A stretch of DNA of 62,711 nt, from NCBI GenBank assembly GCA_002320665.1, contig DCKO01000016.1, positions 3,857-66,567 of the forward strand, given 5' to 3'. Origin of the DNA: Micavibrio sp. UBA1672. Its GTDB lineage: Bacteria > Pseudomonadota > Alphaproteobacteria > Micavibrionales > Micavibrionaceae. Below are positions 34,612-44,035 of the stretch, in pieces (the stretch's first letter is position 1; the number at the start of each line of letters is the position of its first letter). The notes under the pieces are model-generated. The model had not been told where the DNA came from. It worked only from the letters and a program-made list of their open reading frames with translations, and did no database searches. Position numbers and translations under genes: made by a program.

Positions 34612-34815
34612 TTAAAAATTATAATGTTCATAAATAAACACAGCATAATAAGCTCCACCGGCGGCAATCAACCAGTTCAGGATCCCATACTTTAGTTTCA
34701 AATACTTATCCTCCAGAAGATCTTCATTGGATACGTTTCGTAGCATAAAAAAGAGTAAACCTTGCCCTGCGATAAATCCTAATATGAAGCCTATAAAGCC
34801 AATAACATATACCAT
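34612..34815 (-). CDS. Small membrane protein (67 aa)
   Basis: Two transmembrane helices (VIGFIGFILGFIAGQGLLFFML and ILNWLIAAGGAYYAVFIY) flank a short charged loop. I do not recognise a family. The ATG has no strong ribosome-binding site. It is upstream of the YceI operon in the same direction, with a 35-nt gap. Its regular topology supports a gene. Confidence 0.55.
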   Translation of the reverse strand: MVYVIGFIGFILGFIAGQGLLFFMLRNVSNEDLLEDKYLKLKYGILNWLIAAGGAYYAVFIYEHYNF

Positions 34816-34921
34816 TCGTCTTGCTCTTGCGTTTGATTACACGTATACAGAATTTAATTGCACGGTCTTATTTCACCGTGATTGGCGATCAGAGTCAAAC
34901 CCATTTCTCGGGATTTTTAAT

Positions 34922-35746
34922 ATGGTTTTTTATTACATCGTCATTCTTGCCATTATCCAAGGGCTGACAGAATTTTTACCTGTCAGCTCCAGTGGGCATT
35001 TGGGTCTGTTTCATTGCTTTACCGATCATTGCGATCAATGGGATGCAGAAAACCTGACCATGGATATTGCGGTTCATGTCGGCACTCTATTTTCTGTTTT
35101 GCTTTATTTTCGTAAAGATGTTTACAAAATGATTTTAGGTGGAGTTGATATTCTGACCCGCAAGGGTCTGACCCCGAATGCCAAGCTGGCTTTATTTGTT
35201 GTGACAAGCTCTATTCCGGTCATTTTATTTGGTCTTGCGCTCCATGCTTTAGAGCCTGACTGGTTGAAAACACTATATGTTATTGCGTGGGCAACTGTCA
35301 TTTTCGGGATCATTCTATGGTATGCAGATGAAAAATTTTCAGACAATAAAACAGTCGAGAATTTGACCTTGAAAGACGCTGTTGTGATTGGTTGCGCTCA
35401 AATGCTGGCGCTTATTCCGGGGACAAGCCGATCCGGGATTACCATGACGGCAGCGCGTTTTTTAGGGTTTTCCCGAACTGAAAGCGCACATTACTCTTTA
35501 TTACTATCAATTGTAGCCATTAGTGGTGCAGGCGCATTGATGAGTATAGATGTTATAAAAGCCGATGATTTTTCTTTGGGATTTGATGCACTGATTGCCG
35601 TGATTTTATCTTTTGTCTCTGGCTTAATTGCGATTGCAGCTATGATGAAGTTTCTGGAAAAATCAAGCTTTAGAGTCTTTGCAATATATAGAATCTTGCT
35701 TGGAAGTTTATTGCTAGGCTTACTTTATGGCGGCTATATTGGCTAG
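34922..35746 (+). CDS. uppP: Undecaprenyl-diphosphatase UppP (BacA)
   Basis: UppP recycles the lipid carrier by removing a phosphate from undecaprenyl pyrophosphate at the membrane. Glu17 in EFLPVSSSGH and the later PGTSRSG motif are the signatures. About eight helices over 274 aa. The start is the ATG at 34922 (MVFYYIVILAIIQG); the frame is open to 34727 but the extension overlaps the small membrane gene on the other strand. It is convergent with rapZ, with adjacent stops. Confidence 0.96.
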   Translation: MVFYYIVILAIIQGLTEFLPVSSSGHLGLFHCFTDHCDQWDAENLTMDIAVHVGTLFSVLLYFRKDVYKMILGGVDILTRKGLTPNAKLALFVVTSSIPVILFGLALHALEPDWLKTLYVIAWATVIFGIILWYADEKFSDNKTVENLTLKDAVVIGCAQMLALIPGTSRSGITMTAARFLGFSRTESAHYSLLLSIVAISGAGALMSIDVIKADDFSLGFDALIAVILSFVSGLIAIAAMMKFLEKSSFRVFAIYRILLGSLLLGLLYGGYIG

Positions 35747-36628
35747 TTATTTCGGGATATCCCGATGTTCCACATAGACATTAATATCTTGCTTTTCAAA
35801 CCACGTCTTAAGTGTTTCAATCGTAAAAACCGAACGGTGCTTACCGCCCGTACATCCAACAGCTACGGTCAAATAGCTTTTTCCTTCATGCGCATAAAGA
35901 GGCAGTAAAGGTGATAATAATTTTTTAAAATTCTCCAAAAACTCGTCAAAGGCTTTATCCTGCTTGATATATTCGCCTACTTTTTTGTCCATCCCTGTCA
36001 GTGGTTTTAGAGTTTTATCCCAGTGCGGATTTTTAAGAAAACGCACATCCATCAAAATATCGGCCTCTTTGGGAATACCTCTACGAAAACCAAATGACAT
36101 CAAAGTGACAGCCATATTCTTTTCTGGCTTTGATATAAAGAAGCCTTCCAGAATGTGGCGCAAGTCGTGGATTGAGGTTTCAGAGGTATCAATGATAAAA
36201 TCTGCGGCATCAGATAGAGATGCCATCATTTCCTTTTCAGTTTTTATCCCGTAGAGCAAGGATTTTTGCTGGGCCATCGGATGGCGGCGTCGCGTTTCTG
36301 TAAACCGTTTTTGAAGCACATTATCATCACATTTTATATAGACTAACCGCGCCTTTAGTGACTGCACAGTATCGAGAATTGAATCCGGTGAAAATCCCCG
36401 CGTTCTTGTATCAATCCCGATAGCAATGTTTGCCCCTATATTTGTATGATGTGGCTCGGTTCTTTCTAGTAAATCCTTGATCAGAGTTGGCGGAAAATTA
36501 TCAAAGACTTCATAATGAAAGTCTTCAAGAACCTTAAGGACCGAAGAAATTCCTGCACCAGATAAACCTGTAATAATTAAAGGGCGTCCCTCGTGTTCTT
36601 GCTGAATAAAGGTTTTCTGCTCACTCAT
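35747..36628 (-). CDS. rapZ: RNase adapter protein RapZ (YvcJ family), with altered Walker A
   Basis: RapZ regulates cell-wall precursor synthesis in E. coli through RNase E and the GlmZ sRNA, and binds GlcN6P. The N-terminal P-loop reads GLSGAGISS (residues 21-29); the usual Lys is Ile (ATT codon). The C-terminal GCTGGKHRSVFTIETL region is well conserved. 293 aa, normal. It overlaps the chvG stop by ATGA (36625-36628), so translation is coupled. In alphaproteobacteria chvG is usually followed by hprK, then rapZ; hprK is missing here, as are PTS genes downstream. Confidence 0.93.
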   Translation of the reverse strand: MSEQKTFIQQEHEGRPLIITGLSGAGISSVLKVLEDFHYEVFDNFPPTLIKDLLERTEPHHTNIGANIAIGIDTRTRGFSPDSILDTVQSLKARLVYIKCDDNVLQKRFTETRRRHPMAQQKSLLYGIKTEKEMMASLSDAADFIIDTSETSIHDLRHILEGFFISKPEKNMAVTLMSFGFRRGIPKEADILMDVRFLKNPHWDKTLKPLTGMDKKVGEYIKQDKAFDEFLENFKKLLSPLLPLYAHEGKSYLTVAVGCTGGKHRSVFTIETLKTWFEKQDINVYVEHRDIPK

Positions 36629-38403
36629 ACTGTATTCAAGATCACAACAAACCTTGCTCCTTTGATCTTGTTTTGATTATCTTTTATGTTTTCGGCAAAA
36701 ATCATCCCATTATGAGCCATAACAATTTGCTTACATATAGAAAGCCCTAAACCTGAGTGATTGCCGTAATCTTCATGCTGGGGTCGTTCCGAATAAAACC
36801 GTTCAAAAACATTTGTTAATTTACCTTCCGGAATGCCGGGGCCACAATCTTCAAAAAATATACTGACGCGTTTAGACTTTTTTTCAACTTTAATGTGCAC
36901 AGTCGAACCAATTGGTGAAAATGAAAGTGCATTCGATAAAATATTATGAAAAACTTGTGTAAGCCTGCCTTCACTTCCGAGTATTTTTACGACCTTGTCA
37001 GACAACCGTAATTCAATTTTAACACCATCCTTAATTGCCTTAACAACCTTGTCTTTGTCATTATGCTGCTCACGCTCCAGTGGGTCTTTATACATATCGA
37101 CAAGATTCCTAAGGACTTTACCCAAATCTAGAACATCGAATTTTTCACGAGACAATTCAGCATCAAGTTTAGACGCATTGGAAATATCTGTGATCAATCT
37201 GTCCAAGCGCTCAATATCATGCTGTACAATTGAGAGCAGTTTATCCTGATCCTCTTTTTTCTTCACTTTTGATGCTGTTTCTACAGCACTTTTTAAAGAT
37301 GTAAGCGGGTTTTTAATTTCATGGGACACATCTGCTGCAAAAGACTCAATAGTATCCATGCGTTCCCATAGAGCTTGTGTCATTTCACGTAGCACCACCG
37401 AAAGTTCACCAATTTCATCATTTCTATCCCGCATATCCGGAATGTCATCATAGGTCATTTTTCCTCGCCTGACATTCTCAGCTGCCGAAGCTAATTTTTT
37501 TAGAGGACTTGCAATCACACCGGATAAATAAATTGAAATCAAAATTGTAACTAAAAAAGTCATCAGAAAAATTTTAAAAATATCATACCAAGCCTCTCCC
37601 ATAGCTTCCCTGATTTCATCTGCCGTATGAACGACCAGAATCGCCCCAATAATGCGCTTTCCATCAAATACAGGCATAGAACCAGTAAGAATATAATGCC
37701 CCTGATCCTCGGGAGACTGCCATGCAGTCATACTTAGTTGACGTTTAAACGCATCGACGACATCTGGATAATCAAAACCATTTGTCGAATTAATACCTTC
37801 ATAAACTCTAAGGTTTACAACATTAGGTAATATGTTTAACAAAAAACGCCCAGCTTGTTTCAAAATTTCAAGACTTTGTAGCTCATCTGATTTTTGTTTT
37901 GGCTCTAGAAAAGTATAGATATTCTGATTTTCTTGAGATTTATCTACAATACTTGAATCGGCCAGAAGCTCTCCATTACTTTCAAACACCAAAATTCGTT
38001 TACCTAATGCAAGACCAAGACGACTAACAATATCAACAGCTTCATCTTTTGATATTCTTTTATGCATCTGGTTGCCCTCAATATATGATAACAAAGCGCC
38101 TTCCATTAAGGTATTTGAAATCAAAAAAACTTCGCTTCGGAAGATTTCAAGTTTTGAAGTAACCAATTTTTCTTGATATTGACTGAGATAGACTAAGCCT
38201 ATGAGCAATGTAAAAAGAGCAATGATATTAATACCAATAATGCGTAGGGTAAGTTTTGTTATTCTGCGTTCGCTGCCACCCCAGTACAAATCGAAAAGCT
38301 GTTCGATTTCACCCTTTTGACCACCAATACGAAACCAGCGCTTACTCTTCTCGGTATCTGTACCCGATCCCGTAGAGGGTTTCGATTCTGTCGAAGTCGT
38401 CAT
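36625..38403 (-). CDS. chvG: Sensor histidine kinase ChvG (ExoS-like)
   Basis: This is the membrane sensor of the acid/envelope stress ChvGI system. A first helix ([19 protein letters not shown]) and a second ([18 protein letters not shown]) flank a periplasmic sensor domain. HAMP ([16 protein letters not shown]) and HisKA ([16 protein letters not shown], His about 365) follow, then HATPase with [11 protein letters not shown]. The frame runs to a GTG at 38430; the ATG at 38403 is chosen. It overlaps the end of chvI by 62 nt. Followed by rapZ. Confidence 0.93.
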   Translation of the reverse strand: MTTSTESKPSTGSGTDTEKSKRWFRIGGQKGEIEQLFDLYWGGSERRITKLTLRIIGINIIALFTLLIGLVYLSQYQEKLVTSKLEIFRSEVFLISNTLMEGALLSYIEGNQMHKRISKDEAVDIVSRLGLALGKRILVFESNGELLADSSIVDKSQENQNIYTFLEPKQKSDELQSLEILKQAGRFLLNILPNVVNLRVYEGINSTNGFDYPDVVDAFKRQLSMTAWQSPEDQGHYILTGSMPVFDGKRIIGAILVVHTADEIREAMGEAWYDIFKIFLMTFLVTILISIYLSGVIASPLKKLASAAENVRRGKMTYDDIPDMRDRNDEIGELSVVLREMTQALWERMDTIESFAADVSHEIKNPLTSLKSAVETASKVKKKEDQDKLLSIVQHDIERLDRLITDISNASKLDAELSREKFDVLDLGKVLRNLVDMYKDPLEREQHNDKDKVVKAIKDGVKIELRLSDKVVKILGSEGRLTQVFHNILSNALSFSPIGSTVHIKVEKKSKRVSIFFEDCGPGIPEGKLTNVFERFYSERPQHEDYGNHSGLGLSICKQIVMAHNGMIFAENIKDNQNKIKGARFVVILNTV

Positions 38404-39052
38404 CAATTTTTTTGAATTTTTTTCTGACACGTTTTATATGTGAATCCACTGTTCTATCATCGACGTATATATTCTCACCATAAGCCATATCAATCAACTG
38501 GTCTCTGTTTCTAACATGTCCAGGCCTGATTGCCAAAGATTTTACGAGCAAATACTCAGTTACAGTTAAATTGACTGGCTGACCTTTCCATGTACAAAGA
38601 TGCCGTGAATCATCCAAGTATAAATCCCCGTATTTAATAGTTTCATCACTTTTCTCTTCCTTAACTTCACTTTCTGCTCCGTTCATAATATCTTGCCGCC
38701 TAAGCAATACTTTTATGCGTTCAAGCAGTAATCTTTGTGAAAAAGGTTTTGTTATATAGTCATCTGCCCCCATCCTAAGACCAATAACCTGATCTATTTC
38801 ATCGTCTTTTGATGTCAAAAAAATAACTGGTATTTGGGACGTTTCTCTTAATTTCGATAGCACTTCAATACCATCCATGCGTGGCATCTTAATATCAAGT
38901 ATAGCCATGTCAGGCTTACCCTTTAAAATTCCTCCCAGACCTGACTCTCCATCATTGAAGGTTTCAACATCAAAACCTTCTGCCTCCAGAGCCATGGAAA
39001 CAGATGTCAGAATATTACGATCATCATCGACCAGAATTATTTTCTTTTTCAT
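38342..39052 (-). CDS. chvI: Response regulator ChvI (OmpR/PhoB family)
   Basis: The REC domain ([14 protein letters not shown], Asp53 in [11 protein letters not shown]) and an OmpR-type winged helix ([37 protein letters not shown]) are clear. The length of 236 aa is normal for ChvI. It is the first gene of the chvI-chvG-rapZ group and its stop lies within chvG. The partner kinase is ChvG. In relatives it controls exopolysaccharide and envelope functions. Confidence 0.94.
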   Translation of the reverse strand: MKKKIILVDDDRNILTSVSMALEAEGFDVETFNDGESGLGGILKGKPDMAILDIKMPRMDGIEVLSKLRETSQIPVIFLTSKDDEIDQVIGLRMGADDYITKPFSQRLLLERIKVLLRRQDIMNGAESEVKEEKSDETIKYGDLYLDDSRHLCTWKGQPVNLTVTEYLLVKSLAIRPGHVRNRDQLIDMAYGENIYVDDRTVDSHIKRVRKKFKKIDDDFDRIETLYGIGYRYREE

Positions 39053-39140
39053 CCCATTATTGTCACAAATTCTTGAACATGTAGCAAGAATTTCTATTAG
39101 TGCACATCAGGATATTTATCTTACTTGCCTATCTATGGCG

Positions 39141-39893
39141 TTAGTTATTATTCTTGCTTGGACGGAATGGCCAAATCCACTTTGCAAAAGCCGGAAGCTT
39201 ACGGGTTTGAATCCAGACCTTCCCTTTCCCTGAGAACTTTGTAACAAAGCCTTCACCAGAGAAAAACAGAGATTTATAGCCGCTAAACTTGGTGACCTTA
39301 TATTCCAGACCTTCTGTAAAGGCAACAATATGGTTATTATCGATTGTGTATTCATCTTCGACTTCGATTTCGACAATACCGCCATAGGAATTAAAGAAAA
39401 CATCGCCATGGCCAGTACATTTGATCATGAATAATCCAGCACCTGCAAAAAAACCCTTCACGAGGCCTTGAAATTTTGTGGCGACATCCACGCCCATGCC
39501 ACCTGCCAAAAACGCGCCGCTTTGAAGGAAAAGTGCATCTTCTTTATCGGCATCCAGATGATAATGATAAATATCGCCGGGCAAGCCGCTGGCGAAGGTA
39601 ATCTCACCGGGGAATTGCTCAGCTGTGAATTCATTGATAAACAGGCTTTCACCCCCCATAAATCTTTTGAAACCGCCTTTGAATTTGGTTTTCATAGAAA
39701 TATTCGTGTCCATTGAAACCATTGCCGAAGCCTCAGCCTTGATTTTCTCATTGGCCTTAAGTTGAACACTCAATCGGGCAAAATCAGGACGCCCTTGAAT
39801 TTCATGTTCAAATTCCTTGGGTAAATTCAATGTTTCCATGACTTCCCCGTCAATATCTACGGGTTTGATCTGTGCATTTTGTTCCATAGCCAT
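39141..39893 (-). CDS. AIM24/TIGR00266-family protein, copy 3 (250 aa)
   Basis: It shows the family pattern SAMVSMDTNISMKTKFKGGFKRF, GESLFINEF, LPGDIYHYHLD, and the ending KFSGKGKVWIQTRK. AIM24 is named for a mitochondrial protein required for MICOS; bacterial members are of unknown role. The start is the ATG at 39893 with AAAGGA 10 nt upstream; the frame is open to 40133 but that part overlaps copy 2. It has an extra N-terminal segment (KPVDIDGEVMETLNLPK) absent in the other two. Last gene of a three-gene tandem array. Confidence 0.85.
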   Translation of the reverse strand: MAMEQNAQIKPVDIDGEVMETLNLPKEFEHEIQGRPDFARLSVQLKANEKIKAEASAMVSMDTNISMKTKFKGGFKRFMGGESLFINEFTAEQFPGEITFASGLPGDIYHYHLDADKEDALFLQSGAFLAGGMGVDVATKFQGLVKGFFAGAGLFMIKCTGHGDVFFNSYGGIVEIEVEDEYTIDNNHIVAFTEGLEYKVTKFSGYKSLFFSGEGFVTKFSGKGKVWIQTRKLPAFAKWIWPFRPSKNNN

Positions 39894-39915
39894 AACAAAT
39901 AAATCCTTTTTTAAA

Positions 39916-40596
39916 TTATCGCGGTCTGAGCATCGGGCCGAGAATATAGCCGAAGGCTGACTGATTGTGGCTTTGACACCATAATCGCCCCTTACCCTTG
40001 AAACGGGCGACGAAACCTTCTCCACCCATGAATGACCCCATCCAGCTTGATCCGGCCTTGGAGAGTTTGAAATCAAGCCCTTCTTCAAAGGCCACGATAT
40101 GGCCGGTATCAACAATATATTCACCATCAACATCTACTGGATATATTGCGCCAAAAGCATTTAGTAATAACTCACCCGAGCCACTAAGCTTGATCCAGAA
40201 CATACCTTCCTTGGCGATTAAGGATTTAAAGCCTTGCCACTTCATATCCATATCGACATTTCCCCAATGCGCAACAAAGGACGAGCCTTGTACGATCAGG
40301 GTTTTGCCATTCTCTAAAGGACGGTGAACAATATCGCCGCTTAGTGTAGGCGCAAGAAATAACGTAGCCTTATCGGCTTCGCATTTATAATGGTTCATAA
40401 ACAGAGATTCACCAGCCAGCAGCCTTTTACCGGCTTTGCGTAAACTGCGTTTACCACGTTTATGCGTTGTGGTTTCAACGCTCAAGCCCGGTGACATTGC
40501 CACCATAGAGCCACCTTCTGCGGTTAATTCTTCTCCGGCATTAAGCTCTAACTTGACGATTGTATTGGCCGGACGTTGTAATATTTCCGTTTTCAT
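39916..40596 (-). CDS. AIM24/TIGR00266-family protein, copy 2 (226 aa)
   Basis: Matching motifs: EELTAEGGSMVAMSPGLSVE, RLLAGESLFMNHY, LSGDIVHRPLE, DTGHIVAFEEGLDF, and RFKGKGRLWCQSH at the end. A paralogue of the copies at 39141 and 40617, with about the same length. AAGGAC lies 11 nt upstream of the ATG. The three genes run in one direction with 20-22 nt gaps, so are probably co-transcribed with the M48 protease gene. Confidence 0.87.
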   Translation of the reverse strand: MKTEILQRPANTIVKLELNAGEELTAEGGSMVAMSPGLSVETTTHKRGKRSLRKAGKRLLAGESLFMNHYKCEADKATLFLAPTLSGDIVHRPLENGKTLIVQGSSFVAHWGNVDMDMKWQGFKSLIAKEGMFWIKLSGSGELLLNAFGAIYPVDVDGEYIVDTGHIVAFEEGLDFKLSKAGSSWMGSFMGGEGFVARFKGKGRLWCQSHNQSAFGYILGPMLRPR

Positions 40597-40616
40597 TGTT
40601 TACGTGTCCTTCCCGT

Positions 40617-41276
40617 TTAAATTCTTGGATTTAGATAAGAGGCCAAGCCGCTCAAGCTTCGGCTTTGCAGCAAAAGTGTGCCTTTGCCGTTCATGCGCGT
40701 TAAGAACCCCTCACCACTTGTCATGCTGGAAATCAAACCGCCAGAAAGTTGCAAGTGCATAGACATAGAAGGATCATAGGCCACTAAATGGCTGGTATCG
40801 ACCAGATATTCGCCGTCAATTTCTTTTTCGTAAATATGACCATATGCGCCAATCCATAAATAGCCTTTACCCGTTGCCAAAAGACGAAACAGACCTTCAC
40901 GGGCGATAAATGATTTAAACCCTGCCCATTTGATTTTTATGCTTATGCCCTCTGTTGAACATAAATAAGCGCCAGGCTGGATGAATTTATCTTCCCCATC
41001 CAGTTTGATCTGGTGAATGTCACCGGGTGTTGGCTGGGTGAAGACAATTTTTTGTTCTTGAGAGGCCTTATTCGTGAATGTATTGATAAATAGTGTCTCA
41101 CCACCAAAAAACTTTCTTGCTAGGCCTGTGAAAAAGCCACCATTGAATTTGGTTTTCATATCTATGCCGACATCCATACTCACCATCGCATCGGATTCAG
41201 CCACGATGCTCTGCCCGGGATCCAAAGTCATCTCTATATAGGAAAAGGATGGTTTGCCTTCTATTTTACATTTCAT
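40617..41276 (-). CDS. AIM24/TIGR00266-family protein, copy 1 (219 aa)
   Basis: Family motifs SIVAESDAMVSMDVGIDMKT, FFGGETLFINTF, TPGDIHQIKLDG, DTSHLVAYD, and RMNGKGTLLLQSR. Paralogue of the next two genes. AGAGG lies 7 nt upstream of the ATG. It follows the M48 metalloprotease by 19 nt. Function unknown; a membrane or envelope organisational role is a guess from the mitochondrial relative. Confidence 0.87.
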   Translation of the reverse strand: MKCKIEGKPSFSYIEMTLDPGQSIVAESDAMVSMDVGIDMKTKFNGGFFTGLARKFFGGETLFINTFTNKASQEQKIVFTQPTPGDIHQIKLDGEDKFIQPGAYLCSTEGISIKIKWAGFKSFIAREGLFRLLATGKGYLWIGAYGHIYEKEIDGEYLVDTSHLVAYDPSMSMHLQLSGGLISSMTSGEGFLTRMNGKGTLLLQSRSLSGLASYLNPRI

Positions 41277-41295
41277 GTTTTACCTCTTTTGCCGT

Positions 41296-42411
41296 TTAAT
41301 CTTCTAAATCCGATATTTTCTGCTTTAAATCCTCATACGCGAAATCTATTGGCGCGTATTCCCCTTTATATTGCTGCATCATAGCACTCAGATTTTCTAT
41401 GCGTTTTTCGCTGGCTGGATGCGTACTCAAGAGATTCGCTATTTCAATGCCGTCCAGCATATCGTCTTCCTTGAGTTTTTCAAAGAACTCTATGAGTCCA
41501 GCCGGAGAAATCCCCGCCTGCAATAGATAATCAAACCCATATTCATCGGCTTCTTCTTCCTGAGCGCGGGAATATTTCTGCGCGAGTAAATATCTGCCCT
41601 GATCCCCGATTGTGTAAACCAGATCACTCATACCGGATGCCAGAATGCTGAATAGAATTCTGCCGCTTAAATCCGAGATAATCTGCTTGAGGCTATGTCT
41701 TTGTGTAACATGCGCCATTTCGTGAGCCAAAACCCCGAGTAACTCCTCGGGTTTATCGGATTTTTCAATTAATCCAGTCAGCACAACAATATGTCCGCCC
41801 GGCATTGCAAATGCATTAGCTTCAGGGCTTTTCATCAAATGAACCTGAAAATCATATTCACCTTTTTCGGCGACTGATAATAAAGGCGCAATAAGTGTAT
41901 TAAATTCTGCCATGATTTCGGGATCATCAACCATGGCTGAGCCACCAGCAAATTGCAGGTTGAATATCTGATCACCCAGAGATTTTTCTGTCTCATAAGG
42001 CACATTTTTGGCGATAAACCCTGCGACAATTGTCCGCTCGACAAAGACAAAATAGGAAGGCACCAGAACGGCCAAGGCCAAAGCCACGAAAGAAAATATT
42101 AGGGCAAAGTGGTGTTTTTTACGTTCTTTGACAGCCCCTTTGGCCGAGGCATGCTTCTTGAAGGCTTCGTGTTTGAATAAATCAAAATCTGTCACATGAA
42201 GTGTCATATGGCCCTGCATCTTGTCTTTGAGATACGCCACTCTTTTCGCTGTACCACCAAAAGTCACTTCGATATTGCTTGTTGAGAAACTTACTTCACG
42301 GTTTTCATTGGTAAAAGTCAGACAACGCCCGTGAATGGTCAATTCTCCACTTTCCCTGACCGGATCGGAACCATCAATATAAATTCCTGCTGATATTTTT
42401 TGCACCGGCAT
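41296..42411 (-). CDS. M48 family membrane metallopeptidase
   Basis: The zinc-binding HEMAH lies at residues 230-234 (VLAHEMAHVTQRH), and EEEADEYGFDYL holds the third ligand. One transmembrane helix at 101-122 follows a cytoplasmic domain (residues 1-100, with ISAGIYIDGSDPVRESGEL), so the catalytic domain is likely periplasmic. 371 aa. It is upstream of the AIM24 array in the same direction. The partly conserved N-terminal domain resembles those of some alphaproteobacterial M48 proteins. Confidence 0.93.
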   Translation of the reverse strand: MPVQKISAGIYIDGSDPVRESGELTIHGRCLTFTNENREVSFSTSNIEVTFGGTAKRVAYLKDKMQGHMTLHVTDFDLFKHEAFKKHASAKGAVKERKKHHFALIFSFVALALAVLVPSYFVFVERTIVAGFIAKNVPYETEKSLGDQIFNLQFAGGSAMVDDPEIMAEFNTLIAPLLSVAEKGEYDFQVHLMKSPEANAFAMPGGHIVVLTGLIEKSDKPEELLGVLAHEMAHVTQRHSLKQIISDLSGRILFSILASGMSDLVYTIGDQGRYLLAQKYSRAQEEEADEYGFDYLLQAGISPAGLIEFFEKLKEDDMLDGIEIANLLSTHPASEKRIENLSAMMQQYKGEYAPIDFAYEDLKQKISDLED

Positions 42412-42478
42412 GCCACGATTTCCCTGTGTTATGCTACAGGAAAAGGTAAAACAAATCAGGCATTAAGCACAAGTGTGA

Positions 42479-43864
42479 TTATGACTTTATCTTTTTATAA
42501 AAGGTCGACTTGGCCATACCCAAAGCTTTTGCGGCTTGGGTGATGTTATGATCATAATGCTCGAGGGCAAGCTGAATGGCTTCATCCTCGATTTTTTGCA
42601 TGGGCTTGAAGCCTCCATCATCCGTGATAAGGTTTATAGCTTGGCGCGTTTCAGTAACGATGTTCAATGTAGGTATGTCTTTACCGGATAACAAACTGGA
42701 GAAATCATCTAGCTCCAGAATATTGTTGTCCGCGAGTGCCATTGCTCTATTCATAATATTTTCAAGCTGACGCACATTGCCCGGCCAATCATAGCCCGTC
42801 AAATGTGAGAGTGCTTTTTGGGATATATCTTTTGGCAGACCGCCTTCCATTGCACAAAAACGCTCTATGAAATGATGCGCTAAGGATGGAATATCTTCTG
42901 CGCGTTCGCGCAAGGATGGCACATGGACTGGGAGAACATTCAACCGAAAAAACAAGTCTTCTCTGAAATTTCCTGCGCTTACTTCGCTTTCCAAATCACG
43001 ATTAGTAGCTGATAAAATACGGACATTTACTGATATTGGCTTTCCTGCACCAACAGGCTCGACTTCTTTTTGCTGCAACACACGCAGCAATTTCACTTGT
43101 GTATCAAGCGGTAATTCCCCAACCTCGTCGAGAAAGATTGTACCGCCATCGGCTTCTCTGAATTTTCCGATTGCCTTATCCGTAGCGCCTGTGAACGCGC
43201 CTTTCTCATGCCCGAATAAAGTGCTTTCAACCAATTGAGATGGGATTGCCCCGCAATTCACAGCTATAAAAGGTTTTCCTGCACGGGAACTTTCACCGTG
43301 AATGGCCCGCGCAAAGACTTCTTTACCTGTTCCCGTTTCCCCAGTGATCAGGACGGGCAGGTCACAATCTGCGGCTTTTCGTCCCAAAGTAACGGTTTTT
43401 GATAAGCCATCCTCATAGCCGATCAGGTTTTCAAAGGTAAACCTGCCTTCTTTTTCACTCTTAAGCCTTGAGACTTCACGCGATAATGTGCTGATTTTCA
43501 GGGCATTTTGTACCGTAATAACCATGCGTTCGCCTTCATAAGGCTTGGTCAGGAAATCTATAGCCCCCAGTTTCATCGCCCACACGGCGTCATTAATATC
43601 TTTGCTCCCCGTCAGCATAATGACAGGGATAAAGGGGTATTTTTGTTTGAGAACCTCAAGCGTTTCCATGCCACTCATGATTGGCATCTGTATATCCATA
43701 ATTATCAACTTAACATCTTTCCCCGGCTCTGATTCCATCACTTTCAGAGCCTCACGGCCATTAGAAGCCTCAAGTGATTGATATTCCAACTTTCGTTGAA
43801 GCAACGTGACTAGCATCTGGCGCTGGAGGTGATCATCTTCAACTATTAAAATTTGCTGTGACAT
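42479..43864 (-). CDS. Sigma-54-dependent NtrC-family response regulator
   Basis: REC (QILIVEDDHLQ, Asp57 in IIMDIQMPIMSG), AAA+ (ITGETGTGKE Walker A, GAFTGA for sigma-54 contact) and a Fis-type helix-turn-helix (NITQAAKALGMAKSTFYKKI) are all present. 461 aa. The ATG at 43864 (MSQQILIV) is chosen over one at 43885. The gene faces away from the sigma-54 promoter at 44010, with an inverted repeat between them, so autoregulation and control of the divergent RNA are likely. No cognate kinase is next to it. Confidence 0.95.
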   Translation of the reverse strand: MSQQILIVEDDHLQRQMLVTLLQRKLEYQSLEASNGREALKVMESEPGKDVKLIIMDIQMPIMSGMETLEVLKQKYPFIPVIMLTGSKDINDAVWAMKLGAIDFLTKPYEGERMVITVQNALKISTLSREVSRLKSEKEGRFTFENLIGYEDGLSKTVTLGRKAADCDLPVLITGETGTGKEVFARAIHGESSRAGKPFIAVNCGAIPSQLVESTLFGHEKGAFTGATDKAIGKFREADGGTIFLDEVGELPLDTQVKLLRVLQQKEVEPVGAGKPISVNVRILSATNRDLESEVSAGNFREDLFFRLNVLPVHVPSLRERAEDIPSLAHHFIERFCAMEGGLPKDISQKALSHLTGYDWPGNVRQLENIMNRAMALADNNILELDDFSSLLSGKDIPTLNIVTETRQAINLITDDGGFKPMQKIEDEAIQLALEHYDHNITQAAKALGMAKSTFYKKIKS

Positions 43865-43928
43865 AACATAGTTATTATCCCACAAAAATGATTAAAGAAG
43901 CGTTTGATTTTGAGAAAATTACGGATGT

Positions 43929-43960
43929 ATTCTCATTTTCGAACGTTCGATTTTGAGAAT
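43929..43960. promoter_or_regulatory. Inverted repeat: candidate upstream activator site for the adjacent sigma-54 activator
   Basis: Left arm ATTCTCATTTTCGAAC (43929-43944) and right arm GTTCGATTTTGAGAAT (43945-43960) are inverted repeats, matching at 13 of 16 positions. The half-motif TTTTGAGAA also occurs at 43909-43917. Its centre lies about 90 nt upstream of the predicted sigma-54 start site, the usual distance for NtrC-type activator sites. It also lies 65 nt upstream of the divergent activator gene. Confidence 0.65.
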
Positions 43961-44009
43961 ATTCTATGACCATAAAATATAAGTCATTGTTATTAAACAA
44001 TTTTTAAAC

Positions 44010-44025
44010 TGGCACGCCATTTGCA
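44010..44025 (+). promoter_or_regulatory. Sigma-54 promoter (-24/-12)
   Basis: TGGCACGCCATTTGCA is an exact match to the sigma-54 consensus TGGCACG-N4-TTGCW. GG (44011-44012) and GC (44023-44024) are separated by 10 nt, as required. The start site should be near 44036. It points away from the sigma-54 response regulator and towards the terminator at 44118. Confidence 0.85.
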
Positions 44026-44035
44026 ATGACATAAT

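Noticed and set aside
34727..34921. Extended uppP start
   Set aside because: The extension runs opposite the small membrane gene and would add residues not seen in UppP; the ATG at 34922 gives the normal N-terminus.
39894..40133. N-terminal extension of AIM24 copy 3 (80 codons)
   Set aside because: It overlaps the C-terminal part of copy 2 in another frame; an ATG at 39893 with AAAGGA upstream gives a family-like start.
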